From Spiroplasma sabaudiense Ar-1343 (GTDB lineage Bacteria > Bacillota_I > Bacilli_A > Mycoplasmatales > Mycoplasmataceae), in contig NZ_CP006934.1 of NCBI RefSeq assembly GCF_000565215.1, positions 62,001 to 126,000 of the forward strand: 64,000 nucleotides of DNA, written 5' to 3'. Below the pieces are notes generated by a model. The model had not been told where the DNA came from. It ran no database searches and saw only the letters and a list, made by a program, of their open reading frames with translations. The translations under genes were made by a program, and so were the position numbers. Positions 1 through 12,412 of the stretch are shown one piece after another (within the stretch, counting starts at the first letter, position 1; every line of letters begins with the position of its first letter).

Positions 1-1
1 A

Positions 2-2575
2 ATTCTTGGAATGATTTTTATTAATACCTTATTGGGAATGACCCAAGAGTTAAAGGCGCGAAGTTCAGTTAAAGCCTTGCAACGCCTTTCAAATCCAAAC
101 GCGACAGTAATTCGTTCAGGAAAGCAAATGGAAATTTCAGCTCATGATTTAGTTCCAGGAGATATTGTTATTTTACAAACTGGGGAATTCATTCCAGCTG
201 ATATTAGATTAATTTCTTCATCGCACTTAACTGTTGATGAATCTGCGCTAACAGGTGAATCAATGCCAGTTGTTAAAAATACTGAAGTCCTAAATGATGC
301 TACCCCGATTTTGGCAGAACAAAAAAACCTAGTTTTTATGTCAACTTTTGTTCAATCTGGTCGAGCAACAGGAATTGTTGTTGAACAAGCTCCAACTTCA
401 ACTATGGGAAAAATTGCCTCAACCATCGCTGAAACCAAGGCTCAAAAAACACCACTACAATTGAAGTTAAATCGTTTGACAAAATGAGTTTCGGTGATTG
501 CGACAGTAACAGCATTATTTTTGTTTGGTTTACTAATTATAATTGATATAATTCGTGCTGATCATAGTGGAATCGCTTGATCAGAAAACCTACTACTTTC
601 AGTATCTTCAGCAATTGCGATTATTCCAGCCTCACTGACAGTTATCGTATCGATTATTTTGTCAGTTTCAACTAACCAAATGAGTAAACAAAACGTAATT
701 GTTAAACAACTTCAAGCTGTTGAAACCTTGGGAAAAGTTAATGTAATTTGTTCTGACAAAACCGGAACCCTAACAATAAATAAAATGACAGTAACCAAAT
801 ATAATCAAGTCGGGGTAACTCGAACTGCAAATAACTTTACTTATGTGGCAGATGATATTGGTGATATCCATTTTGTTAATGCATTAACTTTGTGTAACGA
901 TTCAATAGTAAATGAAAAAAACCGAATGGGTTTACCAACAGAACTTGCCTTATATGACTGAATGGACAAAATGGGGTTTGACCCATTAACATTGCGACAT
1001 AAATATATGCGCATCGATGATGTTCCATTTTCATCAGATAACAAGTACATGGTAACAGTCAACCAAGTTGACGATAAAAAAGTAGTTTATGTCAAAGGGG
1101 CGATTGATAGAATATTGCAAAAATGTTCTCGTGCTGTTGTTGGGGGAGAAATTGTTAAATTAACACCTCAAATTAAAAAACAAGTCCTAGAAAACGCCGA
1201 AAAAATGTCTGGTGAAGCTTTGAGAGTAATCACAACAGCTTTCAAATATGTTAACGATGCAGATATGAAATCAAAAGACTATGTCAGCGATTTGGTGCTA
1301 ACAGGAATTGTTGGAATGATTGACCCTCCACGAGAAGAAGCTATTTCAGCAATTAAAATCGCTCATCGAGCTGGGATTCGAGTTGTAATGATTACAGGTG
1401 ACCACCTAGCAACTGCTATGGCAATTGGAGAAAAACTTGGTTTAGTCCGTGAAGGTTTTGCTGGAGTCACTGGAGAAGACTTGGACAAGATGTCAGATGA
1501 GGAACTTACAAAAAGAATTGACCGTATTTCGGTTTTTGCCCGAGTAAATCCAGATCACAAAACTCGCATTGTAACAGTTTTACAAGAAAAAGGTCTGATT
1601 GTTGCGATGACAGGTGATGGAATCAACGATGCCCCAAGTTTAAGAAAAGCTAACGTTGGAATCGCAATGGGAATGAACGGAACAGAAGCTGCTAAGGATG
1701 CTGCAAACGTAATTTTAGCAGATGATAACTTTAGCACTATTGTTGCTGGGGTAAGTGAAGGAAGAAATTCTTACCGTAAAATTAAAACTTCGGTTGCATT
1801 TGTTTTAGGAGCTAATCCCCAAATCATTGCGATGTTTTTAATAATTTTAATAACAGGTGTTTCACCACTAAATTCAATAAATATTTTATGATTTAACTTA
1901 ATCGTGGAAACTATTTTAGCAATTCCAATTGGAATGTCAAAATCAGACCCAAATGTCATGAATTTAAAACCAATTAAAAATAATGAATCTATTTTTGCAG
2001 GTATTTGGAGTCTCATATTTGTGACGATCACCTCAACAGGAATTGCGGTAATCTTAGCTTTTGTCGCAGGATTTTATATTTTCCCGGGAGCCAATCCTGT
2101 TCTAACGGGTCAGACTGCAGCATTTATTACAATTGCTTTTTCACCAATCTTCTTTGTGTGAATGATGAAGTTTCGCCCCGAGAAAAAAGAACGCCGCATT
2201 AGTTACAAAGAACGATTCAAAAATGCAAACTGAGCTTTATTTGGATCAATGCTTGGAGCATTTACATTAAATGTAATCGTTGTTTTTGTTCCAGGAGTTC
2301 GTGGTGTTTTCAAAATTAGTAGTTTAAATTGACAATTATGATTGTCAATTGCAATTTTGACAATTTCCCCAGCAATTACAATTGCTTTAATGCTTGTCAT
2401 TAAAACTCAAAAAATTCGAAATCAAGGTGAACCAGGCTTTGAAAGTCGTATTCGCCGCCGCTTTAAAAAATACCGTCGTCCAAAAATCGCAAATAACCAA
2501 AAATTATTGCGCGATTCGACAATGGATATTCACTCATATCAAAAGCGAAGACATCGAAAAAATTCAAATAATTAA
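2..2575 (+). CDS. P2-type cation-translocating ATPase (5' truncated by window)
   Basis: This is the C-terminal ~857 residues of a P-type ATPase whose start lies upstream of the window. Signatures run in order: the actuator loop TGES near nt 255-266, the phosphorylation site DKTGT near nt 755-770, and the hinge TGDGINDAP near nt 1612-1635, followed by C-terminal membrane helices with an Arg/Lys-rich cytoplasmic end. The spacing fits P2 (Ca2+-type, PacL/PMCA-like) pumps rather than heavy-metal P1B pumps, and I see no CPC motif in the part present. Family knowledge says such pumps export Ca2+ or other cations across the plasma membrane; the exact ion is not readable here. Several in-frame TGA codons are decoded as Trp. 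A hairpin terminator follows the stop immediately. Confidence 0.9.
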
Positions 2576-2583
2576 TTTATCAA

Positions 2584-2610
2584 AACCTTCTTTTAGAAGG
2601 TTTTTTTATT
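2584..2610 (+). terminator. Rho-independent terminator after the cation ATPase
   Basis: AACCTTCT (2584-2591) pairs with AGAAGGTT (2595-2602) across a 3-nt loop and runs into a T-tract. It ends the ATPase transcript; the secA promoter starts within the next few bases. Confidence 0.85.
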
Positions 2611-2613
2611 TTT

Positions 2614-2642
2614 TTAACATAGACCAACAATTGCATTATAAT
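2614..2642 (+). promoter_or_regulatory. Likely secA promoter
   Basis: TTAACA (2614-2619) and TATAAT (2637-2642) are separated by 17 bp, a near-consensus sigma-A promoter. It would leave a leader of roughly 120 nt before secA, in which I see no recognisable riboswitch. Confidence 0.55.
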
Positions 2643-2769
2643 AATAACCTACTGTCAAGCGGTGGAATTTTTTAGCCATTAAATTTCAAAATGAACTATT
2701 CAAATTAGTTTTTACTTGTTTTTTTTGTTAAAATATTACTAATGATTTAATAAAAAGTAGGGAAAGAAT

Positions 2770-5691
2770 ATGGCAAGAGACAAATCGATTATAAAAAAAT
2801 TAGGAATTATCGCTGATAAAATTATAGCTTTAGAGGAACACTATTCTAATTTTTCTGATGAGCAATTACGAGCTAAAACAGATGAGTTCAAACAACGCAT
2901 TCAAGAAAATAGCGAATCAGTTGACGACATTTTGGTTGATGCTTATGCTGTTGTTCGTGAAGCGGCTTGAAGAGTACTAAAATTAAAAGCTTATCGCGTC
3001 CAATTAATTGGGGGAATTATTTTAAATAGTGGTGACATTGCTGAAATGAGAACAGGAGAAGGAAAAACCTTGACAGGTTTATTTCCAGCTTACTTAAACT
3101 CACTAACAGGAAAAGGTGTTCACATTGTTACGGTAAACGAATATTTATCACAAAGGGATAGTGAAATTAATGGACAAGTTTATAATTTTTTAGGAGTAAC
3201 AGTCGGTCTTAATGGTCGAGGGCTTTCAAAAGACCAAAAACGTCAAGCTTACGCACAAGACGTGACATACACAACAAACTCAGAAATTGGATTTGATTAC
3301 TTGCGTGATAATATGGTTTACAGCTTTGGAGCCAAAGTTCAACGTGGACTAAACTTTGCAATTATCGATGAAGCTGACTCTGTTCTTATTGATGAGGCTC
3401 GAACACCTCTAATTATTTCTGGGGGAAGTAGTAATCGAGCAAATATGTACCAAGCAGCAGATCAGTTTGCTAAAACTCTAAAACAAACAGATGATTTTGA
3501 CATTGATTTAGAAACAAAACAAGTATACTTAAATGATATTGGAATGGAAAAAGCTAATAAATTTTTCTCAGTGAAAAATTTATTTGATGTTAAAAATACA
3601 GAACTATTTCACTTAATAATGAATGCCCTAAAAGCCAACTTTACTTTTAAAGAAGGTGTTGAGTATGCTGCTCAAAATAATGAAATCGTTTTAATTGATC
3701 AATTTACAGGAAGAATAATGGAAGGTCGTTCATATAGTGATGGTCTTCAACAGGCTTTACAAGCAAAAGAAGGAGTAGCGATTGAAGAAGAAACCGCAAC
3801 TCTTGCAACAATTACGTACCAAAACTTCTATCGCCTATATAGTAAACTATCAGGGATGACAGGGACAGCTAAAACCGAAGAAGAAGAATTTATTAAAATT
3901 TATAACACTCGCGTTGTAGTTACTCCAACCAATAAACCAATAATTAGAAAAGACGAAATTGACTTAACTTATGCTACCAAGAACGCCGCATTAAAAAGTT
4001 TAATTATTGACCTAAAGGAATTAAATGAATTGGGTCGACCTGTGCTTATTGGGACAACAAGTGTTGAATCTTCAGAACAGATTGAACGTTATTTATCAAA
4101 AGCTGGTTTAAAATTTGAAATGATTAACGCCAAAAACCATAACCGTGAAGCAGAAATTGTTGAAAAAGCCGGACAAAGAGGAGCAATTACACTTGCAACA
4201 AATATGGCTGGGCGTGGAACAGATATTAAATTGACAGAAGAGACAAGACAACTTGGAGGTCTATTTGTTTTTGGGGTTGAACGAAATGAAGCCCGAAGAA
4301 TTGATAATCAATTGCGTGGACGAAGTGGTCGTCAAGGAGATCCAGGAAACTCGCGTTTCTATATTTCAATGGAAGATGAACTAATGGTACGTTTTACAGC
4401 TCCTAAAGTTCGTCAAATGTTTTTACGCTTAGGAGATGAAGCTATTAAGTCAGCTATGTTTACTAGAGCAATTACAAATGCTCAAAAAAAACTTGAAGGA
4501 CTGAACTTTGATCAACGTAAAAATGTTCTAGATTATGACAACGTTTTAGCTCAACATCGAGAGGCAATTTATTCTCAAAGAGATGAAATCTTAAAACAAG
4601 AAGACTTGAAACTAGTGCTTTCACGATTCCAGTATACAACAGCATTTGAATTGGTTCTCAAAAACTCAGAATTAGTTCGCGGAGAAAGTACAATTAATGC
4701 AGAAATGCTTATTGCAGCGGTTGATAACAGTTTTGTAAAACCAGGAACTTTTAAAAAATCAGATTTTGCTCACCAAGATAAAGTTAAAGTTGCTAAAATG
4801 ATAAGTGACGCAATGATGGAATTTTATAAGGAGCGTATTGATCATGTTCCAGATGAAGTTTCTAAGGAGATTGAGCGCCGCACAATTCTGCAATCATTGG
4901 ACAAATTCTGAACTCGTCATATTAACTTAGCAAATAAATTGCGTTCAGGAATTTATTTGCAACAGTATGCACAAAATAACCCCCTTCATGAATATATTGA
5001 AGAAGCAGCTCGACTATTTAATAAAATGAAAATTGATACAGCCGCTGAGGTAATTGAAAATCTTTCACAAGTTGTTATTCGCGAAGAAGAACGAAATACA
5101 AGTCCAATGGCATCAAGAAATAACCGTCCAGTAATTGAAATTTCAGAAAAAGATATTGATAAAATTTTGACAGACATTAATTTGAGTAAAGACGAATTTA
5201 CAAGAGAAAATGTTCAAAAGCGTTTTGAAGAACTAATTAAAGAGGCTAGTGATAATAAAAACGACGAAGCAACTAAAAAACTTTTATTCCAACAAGAAGT
5301 GTTGAAGGGTTTGATGAATGAAATTGACAGAGTCCGTAGTGGTGCTGGATCACAATCACTTAATGTAAATTTAAGTCAAAAAGATGTTGAAGTTATTTTT
5401 AAAAAATTTGGTTTCAAGCCTGGAGATGAAGTTGATACCAAAAAAGTCGAAAGTAAATTTAAAAAGTTGTCAGCAGCAGTAGATAAAGATGCAAACCCAA
5501 AAGAACTGCAAAGACTTCTATTTGAAAAAGAAGTAATTCTAAATGTTGGTCCTCAAATTGCAAAGGCTAAAAAAGAATTTGTTGTTGAAGATAACTCAGG
5601 AAATATTAAAAAGAAAATTAAAACAAGCGGTATTGATATTGATGATGTTGACGATAGTGAACAAGTCCAATCAAAATCAAAAATCGGTTAG
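2770..5691 (+). CDS. secA: Preprotein translocase ATPase SecA, with duplicated C-terminal module
   Basis: SecA is the motor that drives preproteins through SecYEG. The product is about 973 residues, longer than the ~840 of Bacillus SecA. The first nucleotide-binding fold holds MRTGEGKT (residues 93-100) and the DEAD box (200-203); the helicase-like second fold contains GRSGRQGDPG. The usual C-terminal zinc-binding SEC-C motif is absent. In its place is an acidic/basic tail in which a segment of about 68 residues occurs twice (about 791-858 and 868-935), with matching SEKD/SQKD starts and LLFQQEVL/LLFEKEVI cores. The ATG follows AGGGAAAGA. The gene is monocistronic, bounded by a promoter and a hairpin terminator. 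Its partner secG is encoded at 17.8 kb. Confidence 0.97.
5140..5574 (+). repeat. Tandem protein repeat in the SecA tail
   Basis: Two diverged copies of a ~68-codon module lie at about 5140-5343 and 5371-5574. Shared positions include (I/L)S(E/Q)KD at the start, a charged middle and a LLF(Q/E)(Q/K)EV helix near the end. The copies are similar in protein but clearly diverged in DNA, so the duplication is not recent. Confidence 0.7.
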
Positions 5692-5704
5692 TAAATAGTT
5701 TAGC

Positions 5705-5733
5705 AAAAACTAGAAGTAATTTCTAGTTTTTTT
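5705..5733 (+). terminator. Rho-independent terminator after secA
   Basis: AAAAACTAGAA (5705-5715) pairs with TTCTAGTTTTT (5721-5731) around a 5-nt loop, followed by T residues. Confidence 0.85.
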
Positions 5734-5757
5734 CCACATAGATTGATAAGTGATGAA

Positions 5758-7734
5758 ATGAAGCAAGAACAAAATGATTTTAAATTAGTAACCGATTATC
5801 AACCGGCCGGAGACCAGCCTCAAGCAATTTTAGAACTTTATAATGGCCTAAAAGAGAACAAGAAACACCAAGTGCTTTTGGGGGCAACAGGAACAGGGAA
5901 GACTTTCACTATTGCAAATATAATTCAAAAATTTCAAAAACAGACACTAGTACTAGCTCATAATAAAACCCTTGCTATGCAATTGTATATTGAGTTAAAA
6001 GAATTTTTCCCAGAAAATCGTGTAGAATATTTTGTCTCCAACTTTGACTTCTTTCAGCCAGAGGCTTATATGCCAGCCAGAGATTTATATATTGATAAAG
6101 ATGCCAAAATAAATCAAGAGTTGGATATGATGCGCCTAAGCGCAATGAACGGTTTAATGTTGCGAAAAGACACAATTGTAGTAGCTTCTGTTGCATCAAT
6201 TTATGCTGCACAAAATCCCGAAGAATACGGAGCAGTTTTTTTTGAATTGCGTGTTGGAGAAACCTTAAGTAAAAAAGAATTATTATCATTCTTAATTAAA
6301 ACAGGATATGTTCGAAACGAAATCGAAACTGTACGAGGAACATTCTCAGCAAACGGAGATGTCATAAAAATTGTCCCAAGTTGAACGGACCAATTAATAT
6401 TTAGAATTTCACTATTTGGAAACGAAATTGAGTCAATTGAAACTTTGGAACCATATAATAACAAAATAATTCAAAGAATGACACTGGCAACAATTTTCCC
6501 AGCAACAAGTTATGTAACAGCTGAAGACAAAATGAAAACTGTAATAGAAAACATTAAAGCAGAATTAAAAGATCGCCTCAAAGAACTTCGTGAAGACGGA
6601 AAAATGTTAGAGGCTCAGAGATTGGAACAAAGAACTAACTATGATTTGGAATCCTTGAGTGAGTTTGGTACTGTAAGTGGAGTTGAAAACTATTCTGCAC
6701 ACTTAGATTTTAGGGCCCCAGGTGTTCCCCCATACACATTGCTGGATTATTTTGAAAAAGATTTTCTAACAGTGATTGATGAATCTCATATGATGATCCC
6801 ACAAGTTCGAGGAATGTCAAATACTGATAAAAGCCGAAAAAAAAATTTAGTGGATTACGGTTTTCGTTTACCTAGTGCAATGGATAATCGCCCATTAAAT
6901 TTTGAAGAGTTTTCAAATAAATTAAATCAAGTGATTTACACTTCAGCAACTCCTGGAGATTATGAAATGGAATTAACCGAGGGAAAATTTGTTCAGCAAA
7001 TTATTCGTCCAACAGGATTACTAGATCCAATAATTGAAGTTCGCTCAACAGAAAATCAAATTGAGAACATTATTGAAGAAATTTTAAAGCGTAGAGAGAA
7101 AAATGAACGAGTTTTTATAACAACCCTAACTATTCGAATGTCAGAAGACTTAACAAGCTACTTGCAAGAACGAAACATTAAAGTTGCTTACTTGCACTCA
7201 GAATTAAAAACAATTGAAAGAACAACGGTTCTAAATGATTTAAGAAAGGGAGTTTATGAAGCAATAGTGGGAGTTAACCTTTTAAGAGAAGGTTTGGATA
7301 TTCCAGAAGTAAGTTTGGTTTGTATTTTAGATGCTGATAAACAGGGATTTTTACGAAACACACGAAGTTTGATTCAAACCACAGGCCGAGCTGCTCGTAA
7401 TGCTTCGGGTTTAGTAATTTTTTATGCAGACCAAATTTCAAAAGCAATGCAAGAAACTATTGATGAGACAGATCGCCGCCGCGAAATTCAAGCTCGCTAC
7501 AATTTAGAAAATAATATTGTGCCAAAAACTATTTTGAAAAAAATTTCAGACTTTGGTATTGATGATGCCACTAGAAAGCAAATTATTTCAATGACGACTA
7601 AAAAGAATAGTGCGAAGAATCAAAAAAATAGTTTGGTTGAGAAATTGCGAGCTGATATGGTTGCCGCTGCTAAGGAATTAAATTTTGAGAAGGCTGCTCA
7701 AATTCGAGATATTATTATTGAACTAGAAGGATAA
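5758..7734 (+). CDS. uvrB: Excinuclease ABC subunit UvrB
   Basis: UvrB is the damage-verifying helicase-like subunit of nucleotide excision repair. The 658-residue product matches the family length. It starts with the typical [13 protein letters not shown] segment, has a Walker A GATGTGKT at residues 42-49, a DESH-type box in the middle, a helicase C-terminal fold with the QTTGRAARN motif, and a C-terminal UVR coiled coil ([14 protein letters not shown]) that contacts UvrA/UvrC. I chose the ATG at 5758; a TTG at 5743 is in frame but less convincing. uvrA begins 4 nt after the stop with its SD inside the end of uvrB, so the two are cotranscribed and probably coupled. Confidence 0.97.
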
Positions 7735-7738
7735 AAAT

Positions 7739-10582
7739 ATGAAAAAAGATGTAATTATTGTAAAAGGGGCTCGTGAACATAACTTAAAAAATGTTGACAT
7801 TGAGATTCCTAAAAACAAGTTAGTAATTTTTACAGGATTGTCAGGTAGTGGAAAATCTTCATTAGCTTTTAACACAATCTATGCTGAAGGACGTCGCAGA
7901 TATATTGAATCGCTGTCAGCTTATGCACGCCAATTTTTAGGAGGAAATGAAAAGCCAGATGTTGATTCAATTGAAGGACTTAGTCCAGCAATTTCAATAG
8001 ACCAAAAAACGACTTCTCATAACCCTCGCTCAACAGTTGGAACGGTGACAGAAATTTATGACTATCTACGTCTGCTGTACGCTAGAGTTGGAACCCCGTA
8101 TTGTATTAATGGCCATGGAGAAATTAAAGCATCATCGATTAAAGAAGTATTAGAGTCAATTGAAAAAGAGACCACAAATGATGAGCAAGTATTTATTTTA
8201 GCTCCAATTGTAATTGATAAAAAAGGGTCTTTTAAAGATCGCCTTGAAAAATTAAAAAGCGAAGGATTTATAAGAGTTCAAGTTGACGGAGAAATAAAAA
8301 ATTTAGATGATGAAATTGAACTTGATAAAAATATTCGCCATAACATCGATATTGTTATCGACCGATTAATTTTTAAAAATGATGAAGAAATTAAATCGCG
8401 AATTTATTCAGCAATTGAAGTTGGTTTGAAGTATTCTAATGGTCTAATCAAGGTGCATTATCCAAACCAAAATAAATTGGATAAGTTATTCTCAACAATT
8501 TATTCATGTAAAACTTGTGGATTTAGTATTGCGGATTTAGAGCCCCGACTTTTTTCTTTTAACGCTCCTCAAGGAGCTTGTGAAGATTGTAATGGTTTAG
8601 GGATTAATCTTGAACCAGATAATGACTTAATAATTCCTGATCGTAGCCTATCTGTTTCTGAAGGGGGAATCGTTTACTATAAAAATATTATTGCAAAGGA
8701 AAATATAGAATGACAACGCTTTAAAATACTCTGCGATCATTATTATATTGACTTAGCAAGCCCAATAAAAAATCTTTCTCAAAAAGAATTGGACTTAATG
8801 TTATGAGGAAGTGACGAGCCAATTGAATATAAAATTAAATCTTCTGGGGGAAATACTTTTGCTTCTTTTGATTACATTGAAGGGATTGCTAGTTTAATTA
8901 AACGACGCTATTTGGAAACTAAATCTGAAGAAAATCGTAAATGATATGCAAAATTTATGAGTTCTAAAACTTGTAAAACTTGTAAAGGGGCGAGACTAAA
9001 CCAAACCGCTTTAGCAATAAAGATAAATAATTTTTCAATAACAGAATTTACAAATTTAGCAATTGATAAAGAATTAGATTTTGTTTTGAACATTCAATTA
9101 ACACCTAACCAAGAAAAAATTGCTAACCTTGTTTTAAAAGAAATTATTTCACGAATTAGTTTTTTAAATGAAGTTGGTTTGAGCTATTTAAATTTATCTC
9201 GAACTGCTACAACTCTTTCAGGGGGAGAGGCTCAACGAATTAGACTCGCCAAACAAATCGGTTCACAGCTGACAGGAATTTTATATGTACTTGATGAACC
9301 ATCAATTGGATTGCACCAAAAAGACAATGACAAATTAATTGCAACTCTAAAACACTTACGTGACTTAGGAAATACATTAATAGTCGTTGAACATGATGAA
9401 GATACAATGCGCGCAAGTGATTGAATTGTTGACATTGGCCCGGGGGCTGGACTTCACGGAGGAGAAATTATTTTTGAAGGAACAATCGATGACATTCTTA
9501 GAAATGAAAAATCTCTAACAGGAAGATATCTGAGCGGTCGAGAAAGTATTCCGTTGCCAAAAAATTATCGCGGAGGTAATGGCAAAAAAATTGAAATTTT
9601 TGGAGCCACAGAAAATAATTTACAAAACATTGATGTAACAATTCCTTTAAATAAATTTATTAGTATAACCGGAGTTAGTGGTAGTGGAAAATCAACTTTA
9701 ATGGAAGATATCATTTATAAGAGTTTAAAAAAATCGTTACATAATGAACAAATTCGTCCCGGAGCTCACAAATCTATAAAAGGACTGGAAAATATTGACA
9801 AAGTAATTTATGTTTCTCAAGAACCAATCGGAAAAACACCAAGATCAAATCCAGCAACTTACACTTCGGTTTTTGATGATATTCGAGATTTGTTTGCCGA
9901 AACCACAGAGGCCAAAATGCGCGGGTATAAAAAAGGTCGTTTTAGTTTTAATGTTCCTGGAGGACGTTGTGAAAACTGTCAAGGTGATGGGATAATAACT
10001 ATTTCGATGCAATTTATGCCAAGTGTTGAAGTTGTTTGTGAAACTTGTGATGGAAAAAGATATAATGAACAAACACTACAAGTTGAGTTTAAAGGCAAAA
10101 ATATTTTTGATGTTTTAAGTATGAGCGTTGAAGAAGCTGCGATATTTTTTGAAAATATTCCTCAAATAAAATTGAAGTTAGATACAATTTTAGAAGTTGG
10201 TCTTGGGTATATAAAACTAGGCCAAAATGCAAAAACTCTTTCAGGGGGAGAAGCTCAAAGAATTAAGTTATCAACTTTTTTACTAAAAAAACAAACTGGA
10301 AAAACATTATTTTTATTAGACGAACCAACAACAGGACTCCACGTTGATGACGTCAAACGTTTAATTTCTGTTTTAAATCGCCTAGTTGATTTAGGAAATA
10401 CAGTTCTCACTATTGAACATAATCTTGACTTCATTAAGGTATCTGATTATATTATTGATTTAGGACCTGAAGGTGGCAGCGGGGGTGGCCAAGTTATTGT
10501 AACTGGAACGCCAGAACAAATTATTAAAAATGAAGTAAGCTACACAGCCAAATATTTAAGAAAGTATTTTAAAAATGATTAG
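7739..10582 (+). CDS. uvrA: Excinuclease ABC subunit UvrA
   Basis: UvrA is the ATP-dependent damage-recognition subunit of excision repair and loads UvrB. The 947-residue product has two ABC ATPase halves. The first has Walker A GLSGSGKS at residues 33-40 and a CxxC...CxxC zinc finger (CKTC, CEDC); the second has its own Walker A (GVSGSGKST) and a second zinc finger (CENC, CETC). Each half has an LSGGEAQRI signature. AGAAGG inside the uvrB end serves as the SD. The last 8 nt overlap the start of folC, so transcription continues into the folate genes. Confidence 0.98.
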
Positions 10583-11684
10583 TGTCAACGAGGAATTGCT
10601 TCCTAGTTTTTTAGAACCAAGCACCAAAAACTTAGATAAAATTTTGAAAAAGTATGGCAACTTTCAAAATAATATTCCGGTCATAAATGTTGTGGGAACC
10701 AACGGCAAAGGGACAACAAGTTACTTTGCCTCATTGGGATTTAAAAAATATTATTCAAAAGTCGGATTATTTATTTCTCCAGCCTTTTTATTTCAAAATG
10801 AGCGAATTCAAATTAATAACGAATATATTAGTGATAAAGACTTTAAAAGAATTTTAAATAAATTTATCATTGAGATTAACGAGGAGAAATTAAATTTTTT
10901 TGAAATTTACACCCTAATCGCAATGTGATACTTTTGGGAAAATAATGTCGATATTGCCATAGTTGAAGCGGGAATCGGTGGTCGTTTTGACACAACTAAT
11001 CTTTTTACAAACCAGTTGGGAACATTGCTAACTTCAATTAGCTTAGATCACGAAGAAATTTTAGGGCACACCATTGAAAAAATTTTAAGTCAAAAAATAG
11101 GAATTTGTAAATCGGGTTTTTTAATAGCAAGTGCTGACAACAAAAACCTAATTGAAAAAATTTTAACAGACCCAAATCTAAAACAGATAAACATCTTCCA
11201 AGCCCAATATTATTTAGGTGATAAAACTTATCAAAGCGGAAACAAGGGTTTAGTCGCGAAGTTATTTCAATTGTTTAACTTTGAAATTGACAATAGTTTT
11301 TTTAATCAACTTCCTCCGCTAGGTCGAATGACTGAAATTTGTCAAAACCCCAAAATAATTATTGATGGAGCTCATAACGTTGGTGCCATTGAGGCATTGG
11401 TTAATTCTGTTAAAACCAAATTAACAAACCCAGATGTTATTTTTGCAAGTTCGTTTAAGAAAAATTATCTTGATGAAATAAAAATTTTACAAAAAAATTT
11501 TAAAAATGTTTATTTCGCAGAATTTCAAGAAACTAATAATTGAAATTCGCAAAAAAAATTTGAAGTGACTGATTGAAAAGATAAAATTTTAAAAAATATT
11601 AAAAACAAAAAAGACACTTTAATTTGTGGAAGTCTATACTTTATTCCAATCGTATATGAATGAATGAAATCGAGGGATTGATAA
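10575..11684 (+). CDS. folC: Folylpolyglutamate / dihydrofolate synthase FolC
   Basis: FolC adds glutamate to folates, trapping them in the cell; some homologues also make dihydrofolate. The 369-residue product has the Mur-ligase-type P-loop GTNGKGTT at residues 41-48, a central [11 protein letters not shown] segment and the DGAHNV motif of the ligase C-domain. Three TGA-encoded tryptophans lie near the C-terminus. It overlaps uvrA by 8 nt and shares its stop codon base with the next start (TAATG). The next gene looks like a folate importer subunit, so import and polyglutamylation are coupled here. No de novo folate genes are seen in the window. Confidence 0.93.
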
Positions 11685-12412
11685 TGCTATACCTTTGAAC
11701 TAATTTAGCTGCTGCTTTAGGTATTTTTATTTTATTTATTTTAGCCTTTTTTATGGAGGGTTGAAGTTTTAAAAAACTTAATATAAAAACCATCTCAGTA
11801 ATATCTTTATTAACTGCTATGTCAGTTGTGCTGACAAATTTTATAGGTTACAGTTTTCCCTTGTTTGGGGGAACTGTAATTTTAGCTTTTGGGGATTGAA
11901 TATTATTTTTAACCGGTTTAACTTTTGGACCACTAGCTGGTGTAATTGTTGGTATTTGTGTTGACCTAACCGGATCACTAATCCAAATCTCTGGAACCTT
12001 TCATCTAGGTTTTATGTTAATAAAAGTAATGCTTGGTTTTGGGGGAGCGCTGATTTTTTATTTTAGAACAAATAATTTTATTTACTTAAAAATCTTATTG
12101 ATTTATGGAATTATTTACACAATAACCTCATTGCTGCTAAATCCAATTTGACTATATGCATCTGGTTGGGGTGAAGCTGTTTTTGTCAATTTTGTTTTTA
12201 AATTAATTAAATTGCCTTTTGGGATTGCTATTTATCCGCTTCTGACGTATTTTAGTTTTATAACGGTGACAAAACTGGTTAATGATTGGGACCCCTATCA
12301 AGTTTGATGTTTTCGCAAGGGAAAAATTGATTTCTTTGGTAAAATAAGTAAAGAATCAACTTCAATAAAAGTTGAAAAACAGGAGAATGAACATGAGCAA
12401 ATTGAGAATTAA
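11684..12412 (+). CDS. folT: ECF transporter S component, probably folate-specific (FolT-like)
   Basis: This 242-residue hydrophobic protein has about six membrane segments. It fits the small ECF S-component fold, with the characteristic FGDWILFLTGLTFGPLAG stretch followed by a conserved VDLTGSLI segment. S components bind the vitamin and dock onto a shared EcfA/EcfA'/EcfT module, which is not encoded in this window. Folate specificity is inferred from resemblance to folate-family S components and from the overlapping folC gene. The start overlaps the folC stop. The last 20 nt overlap hprK, with the hprK SD inside this gene. The C-terminal ~25 residues are charged and cytoplasmic. Confidence 0.75.
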
